DNA of 64,000 nucleotides from Marinifaba aquimaris (lineage in GTDB: Bacteria > Pseudomonadota > Gammaproteobacteria > Enterobacterales > Alteromonadaceae), in NCBI RefSeq assembly GCF_013328345.1, contig NZ_JABULX010000016.1, positions 32,600 through 96,599 on the forward strand, in the 5' to 3' direction. Shown here piece by piece: positions 16,292 through 27,620 of this stretch; position 1 is the stretch's first letter; every line of letters begins with the position of its first letter. The translations under genes were made by a program, and so were the position numbers. Under the pieces are notes generated by a model. It had not been told where the DNA came from and ran no database searches. It worked only from the letters and a program-made list of their open reading frames with translations.

Positions 16292-18604
16292 ATGTCGTCC
16301 AAAACTACTATTGCTACTTCTGCTGCTATTATTTCTCTGAGTTCCTTAATACCCGCCTACGCTCAAGAATATAACTTTAAGCAATGTTTTCCTGCTTTAG
16401 CTGAGCTATCAGAGGCTGAAACTCAAGAAGCGAAAACCTTTACTCAAGCTCCCGATTTCTCTGGCCAAAATATAACAATTGATGCAGATTCTGTTCGTAT
16501 GTCTGATGGCAATGAAGCCATATTCGAGGGCAATGTAGAGATATTCTCCGACAACTCATCTATTGTTGCCGATAAGGCCATTGTCTCTAAAGACAAGAAA
16601 CAACTTCAAGCTCAAGGACGGATCGTCTTTAATCACCCCAATGTTGTGGTTGAAGGGCAAGATTTTAGTGTCGATGTTCAGCACTCAGCCTTGAGTATTT
16701 CAGATACTGAATACCGATTAGCAGGTTATCGCGGTCATGGCGAAGCTGAAAAAATTGCCATAGCACCAGGTGAACATTCTGCTATATTACTCGATGCGAC
16801 ATTTACCACGTGTCCTGAAGATGAACCGGATTGGGTGCTGCGTTCATCCGAAATCACTTTATCTGTAGATGGAGAATGGGGCGAAGCTTGGCACAACCGC
16901 TTTGATGTGATGGATGTGCCCGTTATTTATTTGCCATATATCTCGTTCCCGTTAACGGATAAACGCAAAACTGGCTTTTTAATGCCTAAGCTAGATAGTT
17001 CTAAATCAAAAGGTTTAGATATCAGCACGCCTTACTATATTAACCTTGCCGAAAATTATGATGCGACATTAACACCTAGATACATGTCTGAGCGCGGCAC
17101 CATGATGGGCGGTGAAGTTCGCTATATGAGTGAACAAGGTTTGACTAAATTTTACGGTGAATACCTTAACGATGATAAAGATTCACCGATTGAAGAAGAT
17201 CGTCACGCCGTCAAATTGACTTATCAAGGTGGCGTTTGGGGTGACTGGAAAGCAAATGTCGACTTGAACCAGGTAAGTGATGATGCTTATTTGAATGATT
17301 TTGGTTTTCGCGGCTTTAACAGCGTTGATACGCATATTGAAAGTTTGATTAGCTTTTATCAGCACCATAAAGAATGGTTTGTTGAAGTAAACTTCAGAGA
17401 CTTCCAATCATTTGGTGAAACATCACAACCTTACCGAGTGTTACCTGAAATTGTAGCCGAATATACACCTGATTTAGGTTATGAAAACTTCAAATTGACC
17501 GTACCTATGGAAGCGGCTTACTTTGAAAACGAAGAGCAAGTAAAACCTGAAGCCATTCGCTTACACACTGAACCCACGTTAACTTGGCAGTGGACACAAC
17601 CTGCCTGGGAAGTTTCGGCTGAAACCAGTTTATTGGCCAGTGCTTATCGCCAAGATGGTATCGAGAGTGCTGTTGACGGTTCAACTGCTGTTACATCAGA
17701 TAACGAAACCATTACTCGAGCCATTCCTCGTGTTCGCTTAAATAGCCGGATGATTCTAGAAAGGCCTATGAATTGGTTTGGCAAGGCAATGACGCAAACA
17801 CTTGAGCCTAGAGCACAATATCTATGGGTCCCATATGAAGACCAATCCGATATTGGTCTTTACGACACGTCACTACTACAAGATGACTTCTATGGATTGT
17901 TTCGCAAAAGCCCATTTAGCGGTATAGATAGAATTGTTGAAGCTGATCAGGTAACACTAGGTGTGACTTCTAGGCTCATCAATGACAAAAACCAAGAGAA
18001 GCTGCAATTTAGCATTGGTCAGATTTTCTATCTAGATAACACTAAGCTCGACTTTTTAGATGAAGAACTCGAGTTAGCGCGTGGTGAATCGGCACTGGCA
18101 CTCGATTTTAATTTTGATATTCGCGATACCTGGTTTTTTCACCACGGTTTGCAATACGACACAGATTTAGGTGTGACACGTAAAAGTTACACCAAGTTAG
18201 ACTACAAACTCGATGAAACCCATGTAGTACAAGTTTCACACCGTTTTGCTCGAGATGTCTCTGGTAATACAATCAGTATGGCAGGTGTAGCAGGGCGTTG
18301 GGAGATTGATGAAAACTGGCAAATGTTTGGCAGTACTTACCACGACTTTGAAAACTCGCGCGAGTTAGAAAGTCGGATTGGTTTTATTTATCAATCTTGT
18401 TGTTGGAGTGTGCAATTAGCCTATGAATCGCATATTGTAACCGACTTAGTTTCTGACACTAACCCGAATGAAGTCAGCAATGAAACAGATAACGGTATTA
18501 TGTTACGATTCAGTTTTGGTCGTATCGGTCAATCAGGCAACCGTCACAATGTTTTAGAAGAAGGTATTTTCGGTCATCGCCGTCCGTATTTTATTAACCA
18601 GTGA
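16292..18604 (+). CDS. lptD: LPS-assembly outer-membrane protein LptD
   Basis: LptD forms with LptE the outer-membrane translocon that inserts LPS into the outer leaflet. The 770-residue protein has a signal peptide (ending PAYAQ), an OstA/LptA-like periplasmic domain (about 50-185) and a beta-barrel. The four cysteines used for the disulfides are in family positions: QCF near the mature N-terminus, TTCPEDE, and the CC pair in YQSCCWSVQL. The ATG at 16292 is chosen for AAGGA 11 bases upstream. It starts the run lptD-surA-pdxA-rsmA-apaG-apaH, all on the plus strand with very short gaps. Confidence 0.97.
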   Translation: MSSKTTIATSAAIISLSSLIPAYAQEYNFKQCFPALAELSEAETQEAKTFTQAPDFSGQNITIDADSVRMSDGNEAIFEGNVEIFSDNSSIVADKAIVSKDKKQLQAQGRIVFNHPNVVVEGQDFSVDVQHSALSISDTEYRLAGYRGHGEAEKIAIAPGEHSAILLDATFTTCPEDEPDWVLRSSEITLSVDGEWGEAWHNRFDVMDVPVIYLPYISFPLTDKRKTGFLMPKLDSSKSKGLDISTPYYINLAENYDATLTPRYMSERGTMMGGEVRYMSEQGLTKFYGEYLNDDKDSPIEEDRHAVKLTYQGGVWGDWKANVDLNQVSDDAYLNDFGFRGFNSVDTHIESLISFYQHHKEWFVEVNFRDFQSFGETSQPYRVLPEIVAEYTPDLGYENFKLTVPMEAAYFENEEQVKPEAIRLHTEPTLTWQWTQPAWEVSAETSLLASAYRQDGIESAVDGSTAVTSDNETITRAIPRVRLNSRMILERPMNWFGKAMTQTLEPRAQYLWVPYEDQSDIGLYDTSLLQDDFYGLFRKSPFSGIDRIVEADQVTLGVTSRLINDKNQEKLQFSIGQIFYLDNTKLDFLDEELELARGESALALDFNFDIRDTWFFHHGLQYDTDLGVTRKSYTKLDYKLDETHVVQVSHRFARDVSGNTISMAGVAGRWEIDENWQMFGSTYHDFENSRELESRIGFIYQSCCWSVQLAYESHIVTDLVSDTNPNEVSNETDNGIMLRFSFGRIGQSGNRHNVLEEGIFGHRRPYFINQ

Positions 18605-18611
18605 GAATGAA

Positions 18612-19889
18612 ATGAAGATAAGAAATAAGCTGGCTATTGTATTTGCATTACTAATGACTGCATCAGCACAAGCTGCTGAACTATTAGATAAGGTAGCTGT
18701 TATTGTTGATCAAGGCGTTATCCTTGAAAGTGAAGTACAAAGCATGATCCAAACGCAAAAGCGCGAAGCAGAGCAGGCGAACCAGGGCTTGCCATCGGAT
18801 AAAGCTTTGAGAACACAGGTTATTGAACGCCTTATTCTTCGCACTTTACAAATGCAAATGGCACAACGCGCTGGTTTCCAAGTTTCTGACGCGCAGTTAG
18901 AACAAACTCTCGGCCGTATTGCTGCCAATCAAGGCCAAACGGTTGAGCAAATGCGCAATCAAATAGAGCAGTCGGGCTCTAAGTACGAAGTGTTTCGCGA
19001 AGAAATTCGCACTGAAATGATCACGACTGAAATTCGCCGAAATGCGGTTTCTCGTCGTATTTATGTTTCACCTCAAGAAATTGACTCGCTTGTTCGTTTA
19101 ATTCAAGAACAAGGTAGTAAAAATGAGGAATATCACGTTGGTCATATCTTAGTTTCAATTCCGCCTGAGGCAACTGCAACTGATATTGAAGACAGTAAAG
19201 CACGTGCAGAAAAAGTATTAGACATGCTAAATACAGGGAGTGATTTCAAAAAAGTAGCGATTGCTGCATCTTCTGGTCCTCGTGCACTTGATGGCGGTGA
19301 TTTAGGTTGGATGAACATCAACGAAATGCCAACCTTATTTGCTGAAGTGGCTGCGGGTAAAAAGAAAGGTGACATCATGGGGCCTATTCGCTCTGGTGCT
19401 GGCTTTCACATCATTACCTTGTTTGATGTTCGCGGTCGCCAAGTTGTAGAAGTACAAGAAGTGAATGCTCGCCATATCCTTATTAAGCCATCTATTATTT
19501 TAAGCGATGACAAAGCAAAACAAATGCTTGAAGAATTCATCGTAGATTTAAAAGTTGGTGAGGGCGATTTTGAAGCGCTAGCTAAAGAACACTCTGCTGA
19601 TCCTGGTTCAGCGGCTCGCGGTGGTGAATTAGGCTTTGCCGACCCAAATGTCTACGTACCGGAATTTAGAGACGCATTAAAAACACTTGATACAGGTGAG
19701 TACGCTGGTCCTTTCAAGACTGTACACGGCTGGCACATTGTTCAATTACTTGAAAAGCGCACACAAGACGCAACTGAAAAAATGCAAGAAGACCAAGCTT
19801 ATCAAATGATCTTCAAACGTAAGTTTACCGAAGAAGCCGAAGCTTGGTTGCGTCAAATTCGTGAAAGCGCCTATATAGAAGTATTATAA
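18612..19889 (+). CDS. surA: Periplasmic chaperone and peptidyl-prolyl isomerase SurA
   Basis: SurA escorts outer-membrane proteins, including LptD, through the periplasm. The 425-residue protein (E. coli 428) has a signal peptide of about 21 residues, an N-terminal helical chaperone region, and two parvulin domains (about 173-275 and 284-385). Each parvulin domain has the HIL...H motif ([16 protein letters not shown]) and a GGDLGW or GGELGF segment. It starts 7 bases after lptD, which is its own client. Confidence 0.96.
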   Translation: MKIRNKLAIVFALLMTASAQAAELLDKVAVIVDQGVILESEVQSMIQTQKREAEQANQGLPSDKALRTQVIERLILRTLQMQMAQRAGFQVSDAQLEQTLGRIAANQGQTVEQMRNQIEQSGSKYEVFREEIRTEMITTEIRRNAVSRRIYVSPQEIDSLVRLIQEQGSKNEEYHVGHILVSIPPEATATDIEDSKARAEKVLDMLNTGSDFKKVAIAASSGPRALDGGDLGWMNINEMPTLFAEVAAGKKKGDIMGPIRSGAGFHIITLFDVRGRQVVEVQEVNARHILIKPSIILSDDKAKQMLEEFIVDLKVGEGDFEALAKEHSADPGSAARGGELGFADPNVYVPEFRDALKTLDTGEYAGPFKTVHGWHIVQLLEKRTQDATEKMQEDQAYQMIFKRKFTEEAEAWLRQIRESAYIEVL

Positions 19890-19893
19890 ATTT

Positions 19894-20880
19894 ATGACTT
19901 TAAAAATAGCAGTTACCCCGGGTGAACCGGCAGGCATTGGCCCTGATTTAGTACTGGCTTTAGCGCAGCAAGATTGGCCTGCGCAACTTATTTGTATCGC
20001 TGATCCAAAAGTGATGCAACAGAGGGCGCAAGAACTTGGTTTAGATATCAAAATTGAAGCATATGATAAAAATGCTCAAGCTGTCCCTCAGAAAAAAGGC
20101 GTATTGACGGTGTTAACCGTTGAAGCTGATGCAGATGTGGTTACCGGGCAATTAGACGCGGCAAACGGCCACTACGTGGTTGAAACCTTACGTGTTGCTT
20201 GTGATGGCAACATGGACGGTGAGTTTGATGCAGTTGTTACAGGCCCTGTTCACAAAGGCATTATTAATCAGTCGGGTGTTTCTTTTAGTGGCCATACTGA
20301 GTATTTTGCTGCTCAATCTGGCACAACTGATGTCGTGATGATGTTAGCCACTACAGGTTTACGCGTTGCCTTGATGACCACTCATATCCCACTTGCTTAC
20401 GTATCAAAAGCAGTAACTCATGAACGTATTTGTAAAATTACCGAAATTTTACATCGAGACATGCAACAAAAGTTTGGTATCGAAAACCCTAAAATTTTTG
20501 TGTGTGGTTTAAACCCTCATGCGGGAGAAGGTGGCCATTTAGGTCGAGAAGAAATCGATACGATAGAGCCTGCTCTCGATTTATTGCGCTCTCAAGGAAT
20601 GGATTTAGTGGGGCCACTACCTGCTGATACATTATTCCAGCCTAAATATTTAGAACAAGCTGATGCGGTATTAGCTATGTATCACGACCAAGGTTTGACA
20701 GTACTCAAATACAAAGGTTTTGGTAACTCTGTAAACATTACCTTAGGTTTGCCATTCGTCCGTACTTCGGTTGATCACGGTACAGCAACAGACTTAGCCG
20801 GAACGGGTAATGCCGATCACGGTAGTTTTGTAGTCGCACTTAATACCGCCATTGATATGGCATCAAAACGAGCTAAATAA
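19894..20880 (+). CDS. pdxA: 4-hydroxythreonine-4-phosphate dehydrogenase PdxA
   Basis: PdxA catalyses a step of pyridoxal 5'-phosphate synthesis in the DXP-dependent route. The 328-residue length matches E. coli (329). Metal- and substrate-binding motifs are visible: [21 protein letters not shown], and the C-terminal [11 protein letters not shown]. The stop overlaps the rsmA start by one base, so translation is coupled. Confidence 0.96.
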   Translation: MTLKIAVTPGEPAGIGPDLVLALAQQDWPAQLICIADPKVMQQRAQELGLDIKIEAYDKNAQAVPQKKGVLTVLTVEADADVVTGQLDAANGHYVVETLRVACDGNMDGEFDAVVTGPVHKGIINQSGVSFSGHTEYFAAQSGTTDVVMMLATTGLRVALMTTHIPLAYVSKAVTHERICKITEILHRDMQQKFGIENPKIFVCGLNPHAGEGGHLGREEIDTIEPALDLLRSQGMDLVGPLPADTLFQPKYLEQADAVLAMYHDQGLTVLKYKGFGNSVNITLGLPFVRTSVDHGTATDLAGTGNADHGSFVVALNTAIDMASKRAK

Positions 20881-21692
20881 TGAGTAACGATAAAGTTCAT
20901 TTAGGGCATAGAGCGCGTAAACGTTTTGGCCAAAACTTCTTATTCGATGAAAATATTATCGCCGATATAGTCTTGGCTATTGGCCCAGATAATGACTACG
21001 AACACGTTGAGATTGGCCCAGGTTTAGGAGCATTAACTGAGCCCGCTGCGGCTGAAATTGACCACCTTAATGTTGTTGAACTTGATAGAGATTTAGCTGA
21101 GCGATTGCGTCATCATCCTTTTTTAAAGGATAAGCTGACGATTCACGAAGCGGATGCGATGAAATTTAACTTCGCACAGCTTGTTGAAGGCAAAGATAAA
21201 AAACTCAAAGTTTTTGGTAACTTACCTTACAACATTTCGACACCTTTAATGTTTCACCTTTTCAGCCATGTCGATATTATCCACGATATGCATTTTATGC
21301 TGCAAAAAGAAGTGGTTGATCGTTTATGTGCAGAGCCAGGTAATAAAGACTACGGTCGCTTAACAGTTATGGCGCAATACTACTGTCATGCAGAAGAAGT
21401 GTTATTTGTGCCACCAGAGTGTTTTAAACCTGCACCAAAGGTCGATTCCTCTGTTGTGCGTTTAATACCTAAAGCGGTAAGTGAACGCGCAGAATTAGAT
21501 GCTAAGTTATTGTCTTCTATTTGCCATAATGCATTTAACCAGCGCCGTAAAACGTTAAGGAACAGTTTGAAAAAGCTGATCACCACAGAAGAGTTAGAAA
21601 ACCTAAACATAGATCCATCTTTACGTGCTGAAAATATTGACGTTGAAAGTTATATCCGATTAACTCAATATATCTCACAGCGCGATCAGTAG
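20880..21692 (+). CDS. rsmA: 16S rRNA dimethyladenosine transferase RsmA (KsgA)
   Basis: RsmA dimethylates two adjacent adenosines (A1518 and A1519 in E. coli) of the 16S rRNA during small-subunit assembly. The 270-residue protein has the conserved N-terminus [10 protein letters not shown], the SAM-binding motif [10 protein letters not shown] and the catalytic NLPYNIS motif. It lies in the conserved pdxA-rsmA-apaG-apaH order. Confidence 0.97.
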   Translation: MSNDKVHLGHRARKRFGQNFLFDENIIADIVLAIGPDNDYEHVEIGPGLGALTEPAAAEIDHLNVVELDRDLAERLRHHPFLKDKLTIHEADAMKFNFAQLVEGKDKKLKVFGNLPYNISTPLMFHLFSHVDIIHDMHFMLQKEVVDRLCAEPGNKDYGRLTVMAQYYCHAEEVLFVPPECFKPAPKVDSSVVRLIPKAVSERAELDAKLLSSICHNAFNQRRKTLRNSLKKLITTEELENLNIDPSLRAENIDVESYIRLTQYISQRDQ

Positions 21693-21705
21693 AAGTAAGT
21701 CGAAT

Positions 21706-22077
21706 ATGGAAAATACCATTAAAGTCACCACTGAAACTCAGTACGTAGCGGCACAATCACAACCTGATGATGACCGTTACGTATTTGCCTATACCATCAC
21801 GATTGAAAACACTGGCGAGAAAACGGCTAAGCTTATAAATCGTCATTGGTTAATTACCGATAGTAATGGCAAGAAAAACGAAGTACACGGCTCAGGTGTA
21901 ATTGGCCAGCAGCCTGTTATTGAGCCCGGTGATAGCTTTCAGTACACAAGTGGCTCTGTTGTAGAAACACCTGTAGCGACCATGCAAGGCCACTATGAAA
22001 TGCAAACTGAAGACGGTAGCTCGTTTGAAGCGCCGATTGATGTCTTCCGTTTAGCGGTTCCAAATATCTTAAACTAG
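21706..22077 (+). CDS. apaG: ApaG protein (Co2+/Mg2+ efflux-associated)
   Basis: A 123-residue beta-sandwich protein of the ApaG family, length as in E. coli (125). The GSGVIGQQPVIEPGDSFQYTSG segment is the family signature. The exact role is unsettled; mutants affect cobalt and magnesium resistance. It sits between rsmA and apaH, 6 bases before apaH. Confidence 0.95.
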   Translation: MENTIKVTTETQYVAAQSQPDDDRYVFAYTITIENTGEKTAKLINRHWLITDSNGKKNEVHGSGVIGQQPVIEPGDSFQYTSGSVVETPVATMQGHYEMQTEDGSSFEAPIDVFRLAVPNILN

Positions 22078-22083
22078 AAACCT

Positions 22084-22902
22084 ATGGCGCATTACTTTGT
22101 TGGAGATATTCAAGGTTGTTACCTTGAGCTTGTTCAGTTACTTGAGCAAGTTAACTTCGATAAAAGCAAAGATGTTTTATTACCTGTTGGCGACTTAGTC
22201 GCTCGTGGTAGTGATTCATTATCGACAGCCAAGTTGATGCTGTCTTTAGGTGATGCTGTCCAACCTGTATTAGGTAATCACGACCTCCACTTTATTGCCG
22301 TTTATCACGGGCTCAGAAAAGCAAAAAGAAAAGATTACTTAGATGATCTCCTCGCTTGGTCTGAGCTTGATGATTATATCGAGTGGCTCAGGAAACAGCC
22401 GTTAGTTAGGACCATCACTATGCATGAGAAGTTACACGTAATTTCTCATGCCGGTTGGTATCCAGCTTGGTCTTTGTCCGAATTACTGGAACAAGCAAAG
22501 GCTGCAGAGAAAATTTTAGCAGGCAAAAGTTATAAAAAATGGTTGCCGACTATGTACGGCGATGAGCCTAAAGTTTGGAGTAAAAAACACAATAAAGAAG
22601 ATGCTTTTCGCTTTACGGTTAGTGCACTAACAAGAATGCGTTATTTAGACTCCAATTTAGCTTTAGACTTCTTAGAAAAAAATCCACCTGCTCAGGCTTC
22701 TTCACATCTAAATCCTTGGTTTGATTACCAAAACGAAGAAATGAAAGGGCATCAAATCATCTTCGGCCACTGGGCTTCTCTACTTGGACAGACGCAACAT
22801 GCTAACGTGATCGCACTTGATACCGGCTGCGTTTGGGGAAATGATCTCACCATGTATCGGTTAGAAGATGGCAAGTACTTCAAGGTAAGTTCAACTAATT
22901 AA
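22084..22902 (+). CDS. apaH: Diadenosine tetraphosphatase ApaH
   Basis: ApaH hydrolyses Ap4A to two ADP and removes nucleoside-tetraphosphate caps from RNA. The 272-residue protein carries the calcineurin-like phosphatase motifs in order: GDIQGC, GDLVARG, LGNHDLH, SHAGWYP and FGHWAS. It closes the lptD-to-apaH run; the next gene begins about 300 bases later. Confidence 0.96.
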   Translation: MAHYFVGDIQGCYLELVQLLEQVNFDKSKDVLLPVGDLVARGSDSLSTAKLMLSLGDAVQPVLGNHDLHFIAVYHGLRKAKRKDYLDDLLAWSELDDYIEWLRKQPLVRTITMHEKLHVISHAGWYPAWSLSELLEQAKAAEKILAGKSYKKWLPTMYGDEPKVWSKKHNKEDAFRFTVSALTRMRYLDSNLALDFLEKNPPAQASSHLNPWFDYQNEEMKGHQIIFGHWASLLGQTQHANVIALDTGCVWGNDLTMYRLEDGKYFKVSSTN

Positions 22903-22939
22903 TTATTGCAGTTTTGTTAAAGTTTATTTACATTAAACT

Positions 22940-22972
22940 AAACGATAATGTTAATGGTTATCATTATCGTTT
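22940..22972. promoter_or_regulatory. 33-base imperfect palindrome resembling a Fur box
   Basis: Perfect 11-base arms AAACGATAATG and CATTATCGTTT flank a partly symmetric centre. On the minus strand it contains GATAATGATAACCATTAAC, which matches the Fur consensus GATAATGATAATCATTATC at 17 of 19 positions. It lies 38 bases after apaH and about 227 bases before the chemoreceptor start. It could be an iron-regulated operator or simply a hairpin. The remaining 22903-23199 sequence holds no gene. Confidence 0.5.
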
Positions 22973-23199
22973 GCTTGTTATTGTGGTTTGATTTCTAAAG
23001 TTTTAATGTGAATTCATTAGTTGTTGTTTTGTAAGGTTTTTATTGGTTTTTTTCGGCTTGAAGTTTATAGTTTTCGTTATTTATATCAATTTGTAATAAT
23101 TCTAACTTTCTTCATATTCGTTTATCAAACTACCTTTCTTTAGAATGTAACCAAACTGTAACATTGATTCCCCCTGCCTAGGCAAGTAAGAGAGAAAGC

Positions 23200-24831
23200 A
23201 TGATGTACTTACTTAGCAAGCTGAGCATTCGCTACAAGCTTGCTTTATTAACCCTAATCACCTTAATCAGTCTTTTGGTTATCATGGCCGTATCGGTCAA
23301 AACGTTAAAATTTAATTTACTTGAAGATCGCTACATTAAAACGGCTCATTTAACAGAGTCTGCTACCCATACTGTTGAGTACTTTTATCAAGAATACCGG
23401 GCAGGACGTTTTTCTGAACAAGAAGCGAAGCAGCATGCTTTAGGCGCATTAAACAAAATGCGCTATGACGGGGAGGAATATTTTTGGGTCAACACAAAAG
23501 ACTACACCATGCTTACTCATCCAAAGACCGCTTTAGTGGGTAAAAATGTCAAACACATTAGTGATCCAAATGGTGTTTATTTCTTCATTGATATGGTTGA
23601 ACTTATCGATAGAGAAGGCCAAGGGTATGTTTATTACCAGTGGAATAAACCCGGAGCACAAGAGCCAGTCGATAAAGTTTCTTACGTAAAAGAATTTGCA
23701 CCTTGGGGCTGGGTGATAGGGACGGGTATTTATTTAGATGATGTGGCTGATATCTTCTGGGAAAATGCGCGTACATTGATTGCAACTGCACTGTTTTTCT
23801 TGATCACTGCAACTTGGTTATCACATTTAATCGGTCGTAATATCTATAAGCCTTTACATAAAATTCGCGACTTAATGCTGCAAGTTAACAAGGACAACGA
23901 TTTAACTGTGACGTTAAAAGCCGAGGGTAAAGACGAACTCGCTGAAATTGGTAATGCATTTAATAAAATGCTTGTTGATTTTAGACAAGTACTGACACGT
24001 ATCGCAGCGTCATCGGGCGATTTAGCCGTACAAGCTGAAGAGCTATCAGCAGTAACTGAGCAAATCAATCACGGTATGAACAGCCAAAGAGACGATGTGA
24101 AAAAGGCTGATCAGGCTTCAAATGAAATGGTACACGCTATTGCTGAAGTATCTGAAAACACCATCACGACTCTAACCGCTACTAGAAAAGCGACTGATGA
24201 AACTAGACATTGTGCTCAAGTCTTGAATGAGAATATTGATTCAATTAGCCAGTTAGGTGAGCGTGTTGAAAGCTCTGCCAGTCAAATTATTGCATTAGAA
24301 AACGCAAGTAAGGACATTGGCGAAATTGTATCGACAATCCAAGGTGTCGCTGAACAAACTAATTTATTGGCTTTAAATGCTGCAATTGAAGCTGCCCGAG
24401 CTGGAGAGCAAGGGCGTGGCTTTGCTGTTGTTGCTGATGAAGTCAGAACCTTAGCCAGTCGGACACAAGAGTCTACGGCGAATATTACTGATGTGATTGA
24501 GTCTTTACAGCGCGGCGTTCAAGAAGCGGTTAGTAATATGACTGAATGCCAAGTTAAAGCAGAATCAAGTGTATCGCTTGCCAAGGAAGCTGGCGCTTTA
24601 GTTGAACAAATGCATAAAGGTATGGGGGAAGTGGCTGAGCTTAATACTATGATCAGTACAGCAACCGAAGAGCAGTACGCTACGACCGAGCAAGTTAAGT
24701 CTATTATTAATCAGATTAATGATATGGCGGAGCAAACAACAGATAGTGCTGCCCATACTGCAAAATCAAGTGAGAGTTTGGCGGCATTTGCAACGGAATT
24801 AAATGAAATGGTTGCCAGTTTTAAGGTGTAG
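23200..24831 (+). CDS. Methyl-accepting chemotaxis protein with single Cache domain
   Basis: A 543-residue transmembrane chemoreceptor. It has a first membrane helix (residues about 12-31), a periplasmic sCache_2-type sensor (about 33-185; [19 protein letters not shown] is typical), a second helix (about 190-208), a HAMP domain (about 210-262), and a cytoplasmic signalling domain with the hairpin tip [20 protein letters not shown]. No C-terminal CheR-tethering pentapeptide is seen. The ligand is probably a small organic acid, by family. The gene is single, with a strong terminator behind. Confidence 0.93.
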   Translation: MMYLLSKLSIRYKLALLTLITLISLLVIMAVSVKTLKFNLLEDRYIKTAHLTESATHTVEYFYQEYRAGRFSEQEAKQHALGALNKMRYDGEEYFWVNTKDYTMLTHPKTALVGKNVKHISDPNGVYFFIDMVELIDREGQGYVYYQWNKPGAQEPVDKVSYVKEFAPWGWVIGTGIYLDDVADIFWENARTLIATALFFLITATWLSHLIGRNIYKPLHKIRDLMLQVNKDNDLTVTLKAEGKDELAEIGNAFNKMLVDFRQVLTRIAASSGDLAVQAEELSAVTEQINHGMNSQRDDVKKADQASNEMVHAIAEVSENTITTLTATRKATDETRHCAQVLNENIDSISQLGERVESSASQIIALENASKDIGEIVSTIQGVAEQTNLLALNAAIEAARAGEQGRGFAVVADEVRTLASRTQESTANITDVIESLQRGVQEAVSNMTECQVKAESSVSLAKEAGALVEQMHKGMGEVAELNTMISTATEEQYATTEQVKSIINQINDMAEQTTDSAAHTAKSSESLAAFATELNEMVASFKV

Positions 24832-24845
24832 TTCGATAATTCATA

Positions 24846-24884
24846 GCCAATAAAAAAGGCGCATTTAGCGCCTTTTTTATTGGC
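24846..24884. terminator. Strong bidirectional terminator, 17-base perfect stem
   Basis: Arms GCCAATAAAAAAGGCGC and GCGCCTTTTTTATTGGC flank a 5-base loop. A and T runs on both sides make it work in both directions: for the chemoreceptor (plus) and the glycosyltransferase (minus), whose last codons and stop lie inside it. Confidence 0.9.
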
Positions 24885-25989
24885 AGCTTAGATAGAGCGC
24901 CTGCGTCTTTTCTAACATAGGGGCAATGGCAAATTCTTGCTCAGCCTTTTTCCTAGCGGCTTGTTTCATTTGCGATAGGGTTTTTGGTGTCATTGTTGCA
25001 ATATTTTTCAGTACTTTAGCTATGGATTCGACATCATTGGTTTGAGTGATCCAGCCGTTAATATCATTGTCGACGTTATCGGGCAGCCCTGCGTAATCGC
25101 TAACTATCATAGGCAAGCCCATACTCATCATTTCACGACAAGCAAAGCTGATCGTTTCTACTTCATGTGACAATACAAAGCCAATATCAGAATGTGCTAA
25201 GTAAGCTCTAGGGTCGGTTTTAAAACCAATAAAATGTACTTGCTCAGATAAATAATCGCCATTACACCAGTTTAATTTTCGGAGTTCAGGAATTGTTTTT
25301 CCCACTAAAGTGACAACAAACTTACTTCTGATCTCTGCTGGTAAGGTTTTTAAAGCGTTAACTAAGTTATGCCAACCTTTGTAGTGCATAGTTCCGGCAA
25401 TGCTGGTCAGTCTTATTTTATCTGTGTCTAGGTAAGTCGCATCTGCAGGTAACTTAGGTTCATCTTTAAGTTGCCAGTGCGTGGTATTAACGCCATTTTC
25501 GATAACGGTATGATTGAGTGTTAAGGGCTTTATACCTAAGGTGCGTTTGATTGAGCGCGCGACAAAAATCACCCCATCGAGCTTTTTAAACTTGCGCTTG
25601 GCAATAAAATTGGTGATTGGGTGCGAGTTATGTTTGGTGAAAACGTGCTTAAAAGGGCGTTTGCAAAAGTACTTGGCTAGATAAACTGTGCGGTTATCTG
25701 CATCGCCATTAGCATGGACAATATCTATTTCATGCTCTTCAATAAAACGAGCAATTTTTTTCGCTGACTTGAACAACAAACCTAAGTGTTTTGGCTTACG
25801 GGCAAAACCAACTGGTAGCAGCTTATTAAATCCAGATGCTTGTAAAAACTGATACAAATCACTTGATGTGGGTGTGGCCACATAGTTGATAGTAAGTGGG
25901 CTATTAGCCAAAGCCATCAAATAGGTGGTGTGACCACCACCGTAACCATCGTGATAGTTGGTGTATAGAACTTTTAAAGGTTTTTTCAT
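24877..25989 (-). CDS. GT4-family glycosyltransferase
   Basis: A 370-residue cytoplasmic glycosyltransferase with the GT-B fold. The N-terminal half has a glycine-rich loop (GYGGGHTTY) for acceptor binding. The C-terminal half has the GT4 EX7E motif (ETISFACREMMSMGLP), which contacts the donor sugar nucleotide, and a VSDYAGLPD segment. It lies 2 bases after ubiB on the same strand, so it may be read with the ubiquinone genes. The substrate cannot be told from the sequence; LPS or capsule sugar transfer is plausible. Confidence 0.82.
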   Translation of the reverse strand: MKKPLKVLYTNYHDGYGGGHTTYLMALANSPLTINYVATPTSSDLYQFLQASGFNKLLPVGFARKPKHLGLLFKSAKKIARFIEEHEIDIVHANGDADNRTVYLAKYFCKRPFKHVFTKHNSHPITNFIAKRKFKKLDGVIFVARSIKRTLGIKPLTLNHTVIENGVNTTHWQLKDEPKLPADATYLDTDKIRLTSIAGTMHYKGWHNLVNALKTLPAEIRSKFVVTLVGKTIPELRKLNWCNGDYLSEQVHFIGFKTDPRAYLAHSDIGFVLSHEVETISFACREMMSMGLPMIVSDYAGLPDNVDNDINGWITQTNDVESIAKVLKNIATMTPKTLSQMKQAARKKAEQEFAIAPMLEKTQALYLSCQ

Positions 25990-25991
25990 AT

Positions 25992-27611
25992 TTAAAGCTT
26001 ATGTCCAACAACCCAGGCGATGATGGCTACACAGACTAAACCACTGCTCACTAGTAGATCGGATTGCAGTCCATATATTATCGCAGCACTGATTGCTGCT
26101 ACATGGCCAATTTGACTGAATAAGCTAGTTTGTTTAGCTTGTTTTTGTTCAAGTAACTGGTTCAGTTGGGCTTGATGGTTTTGTTGTTGTTTGAGGCTTT
26201 TGTATATCAAATCAGGCAGCTCTGGTAATTTTTCACCCCAAAATGGCGCGTTTTCTTTGATGTTGCGCCATATCGCTTTTGGACCAATTTGATCTTTTAG
26301 CCAATTTTCTAAGAAAGGCTTAGCTGTTGTCCATAAATCTAATTGAGGATATAGCTGGCGACCTAAACCTTCGATATATAGTAACGTCTTTTGCAATAAA
26401 ACCAGTTGCGGCTGTACTTCCATTTCAAATCTACGTGCGGTATTGAATAAATTCATCAACACATGGCCAAATGAGATTTCAGCTAGGGGCTTGTTAAAAA
26501 TAGGTTCGCAAACGGTTCTTATCGCAAATTCAAACTCTTCAATATTGATGTGGCTTGGCACCCAACCTGAATCAACATGCAGCTCTGCTACTTTGCGATA
26601 ATCGCGATTAAAAAAGGCGATAAAGTTATCTGCTAAGTAGCGCTTATCTTCTTTGTTTAGTGTGCCGACAATACCGCAATCAATGCCTATGTACATTGGG
26701 TTATCTGGATTTTCACGCGAGACAAATATGTTGCCTGGATGCATATCTGCGTGGAAAAAACTATCTCTAAACACCTGAGTAAAGAAGATCTCTACACCGC
26801 GCTCTGCCAGCAGCTTCATATCTGTCCCTTGCGCTTCAAGCTCGGCGACATTGGCACATGGAATGCCATAAATACGCTCCATTACTAGCACGTTTTCACG
26901 GCACAAGTCGGAATGTACATCAGGGATATAAAGTGAATCTGAACCTTCAAAATTGCGTTTTAACTGCAGCGTATTCGCCGATTCTCTTAGTAAGTTTAAT
27001 TCATCAAATAAGGTTTTTTCGTACTCTCTAACCACTTCTACTGGTCGCAGGCGTTTACCATCTGCTAAGAATTTCGCCACAATACTGGCAAGGACATGCA
27101 TTAAATCAATATCAGAACGAATCACTTTGGCAATATCAGGGCGGATAACCTTGATAACAATTTCTGAGTGAGGGAAGTGCTCTGTTGCTGCTATCTTTGC
27201 TGTGTGTACTTGAGCAATTGACGCGGATGCTAGAGGTTGCATATCAAAGTCATCAACCACTTCGCTAATATCATCGACTTGCCATGCTTGCTCTATGATG
27301 GCCTTGGCTTGTTCACCATCAAATGCTTTAACTTGGTCTTGTAAAATGGCTAATTCGTTCGCTACATCATCAGGCATTAAATCGCGACGCGTCGAGAGCA
27401 TTTGCCCAAATTTGATAAATACTGGGCCGAGTGACTGCAAGGCTAAACGCAAACGCTCGCCGTGAGATTTATCCTTATGGCGGTTTCTTAGCCAGAAGAT
27501 ACTGGCTCTTAAAATATTAAAGTACCAAGGTTTAAATTTATCTGGGATCAGGTCATCAAGGCCAAAGATGAGCAAGGTTTTTACTATGGTATAAAGTCTG
27601 AAAAAGCGCAT
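25992..27611 (-). CDS. ubiB: Ubiquinone biosynthesis ATPase/kinase-like protein UbiB
   Basis: UbiB is an ABC1/ADCK-family atypical kinase with ATPase activity needed for coenzyme Q synthesis. The 539-residue protein (E. coli 546) has the family KxGQ motif ([14 protein letters not shown]), the catalytic-loop [10 protein letters not shown] and IDCGIVG metal-binding motifs, and two membrane helices at the C-terminus (about 495-535). It lies 9 bases after ubiJ, in the conserved ubiE-ubiJ-ubiB order. Confidence 0.95.
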   Translation of the reverse strand: MRFFRLYTIVKTLLIFGLDDLIPDKFKPWYFNILRASIFWLRNRHKDKSHGERLRLALQSLGPVFIKFGQMLSTRRDLMPDDVANELAILQDQVKAFDGEQAKAIIEQAWQVDDISEVVDDFDMQPLASASIAQVHTAKIAATEHFPHSEIVIKVIRPDIAKVIRSDIDLMHVLASIVAKFLADGKRLRPVEVVREYEKTLFDELNLLRESANTLQLKRNFEGSDSLYIPDVHSDLCRENVLVMERIYGIPCANVAELEAQGTDMKLLAERGVEIFFTQVFRDSFFHADMHPGNIFVSRENPDNPMYIGIDCGIVGTLNKEDKRYLADNFIAFFNRDYRKVAELHVDSGWVPSHINIEEFEFAIRTVCEPIFNKPLAEISFGHVLMNLFNTARRFEMEVQPQLVLLQKTLLYIEGLGRQLYPQLDLWTTAKPFLENWLKDQIGPKAIWRNIKENAPFWGEKLPELPDLIYKSLKQQQNHQAQLNQLLEQKQAKQTSLFSQIGHVAAISAAIIYGLQSDLLVSSGLVCVAIIAWVVGHKL

Positions 27612-27620
27612 AACTAGAAA

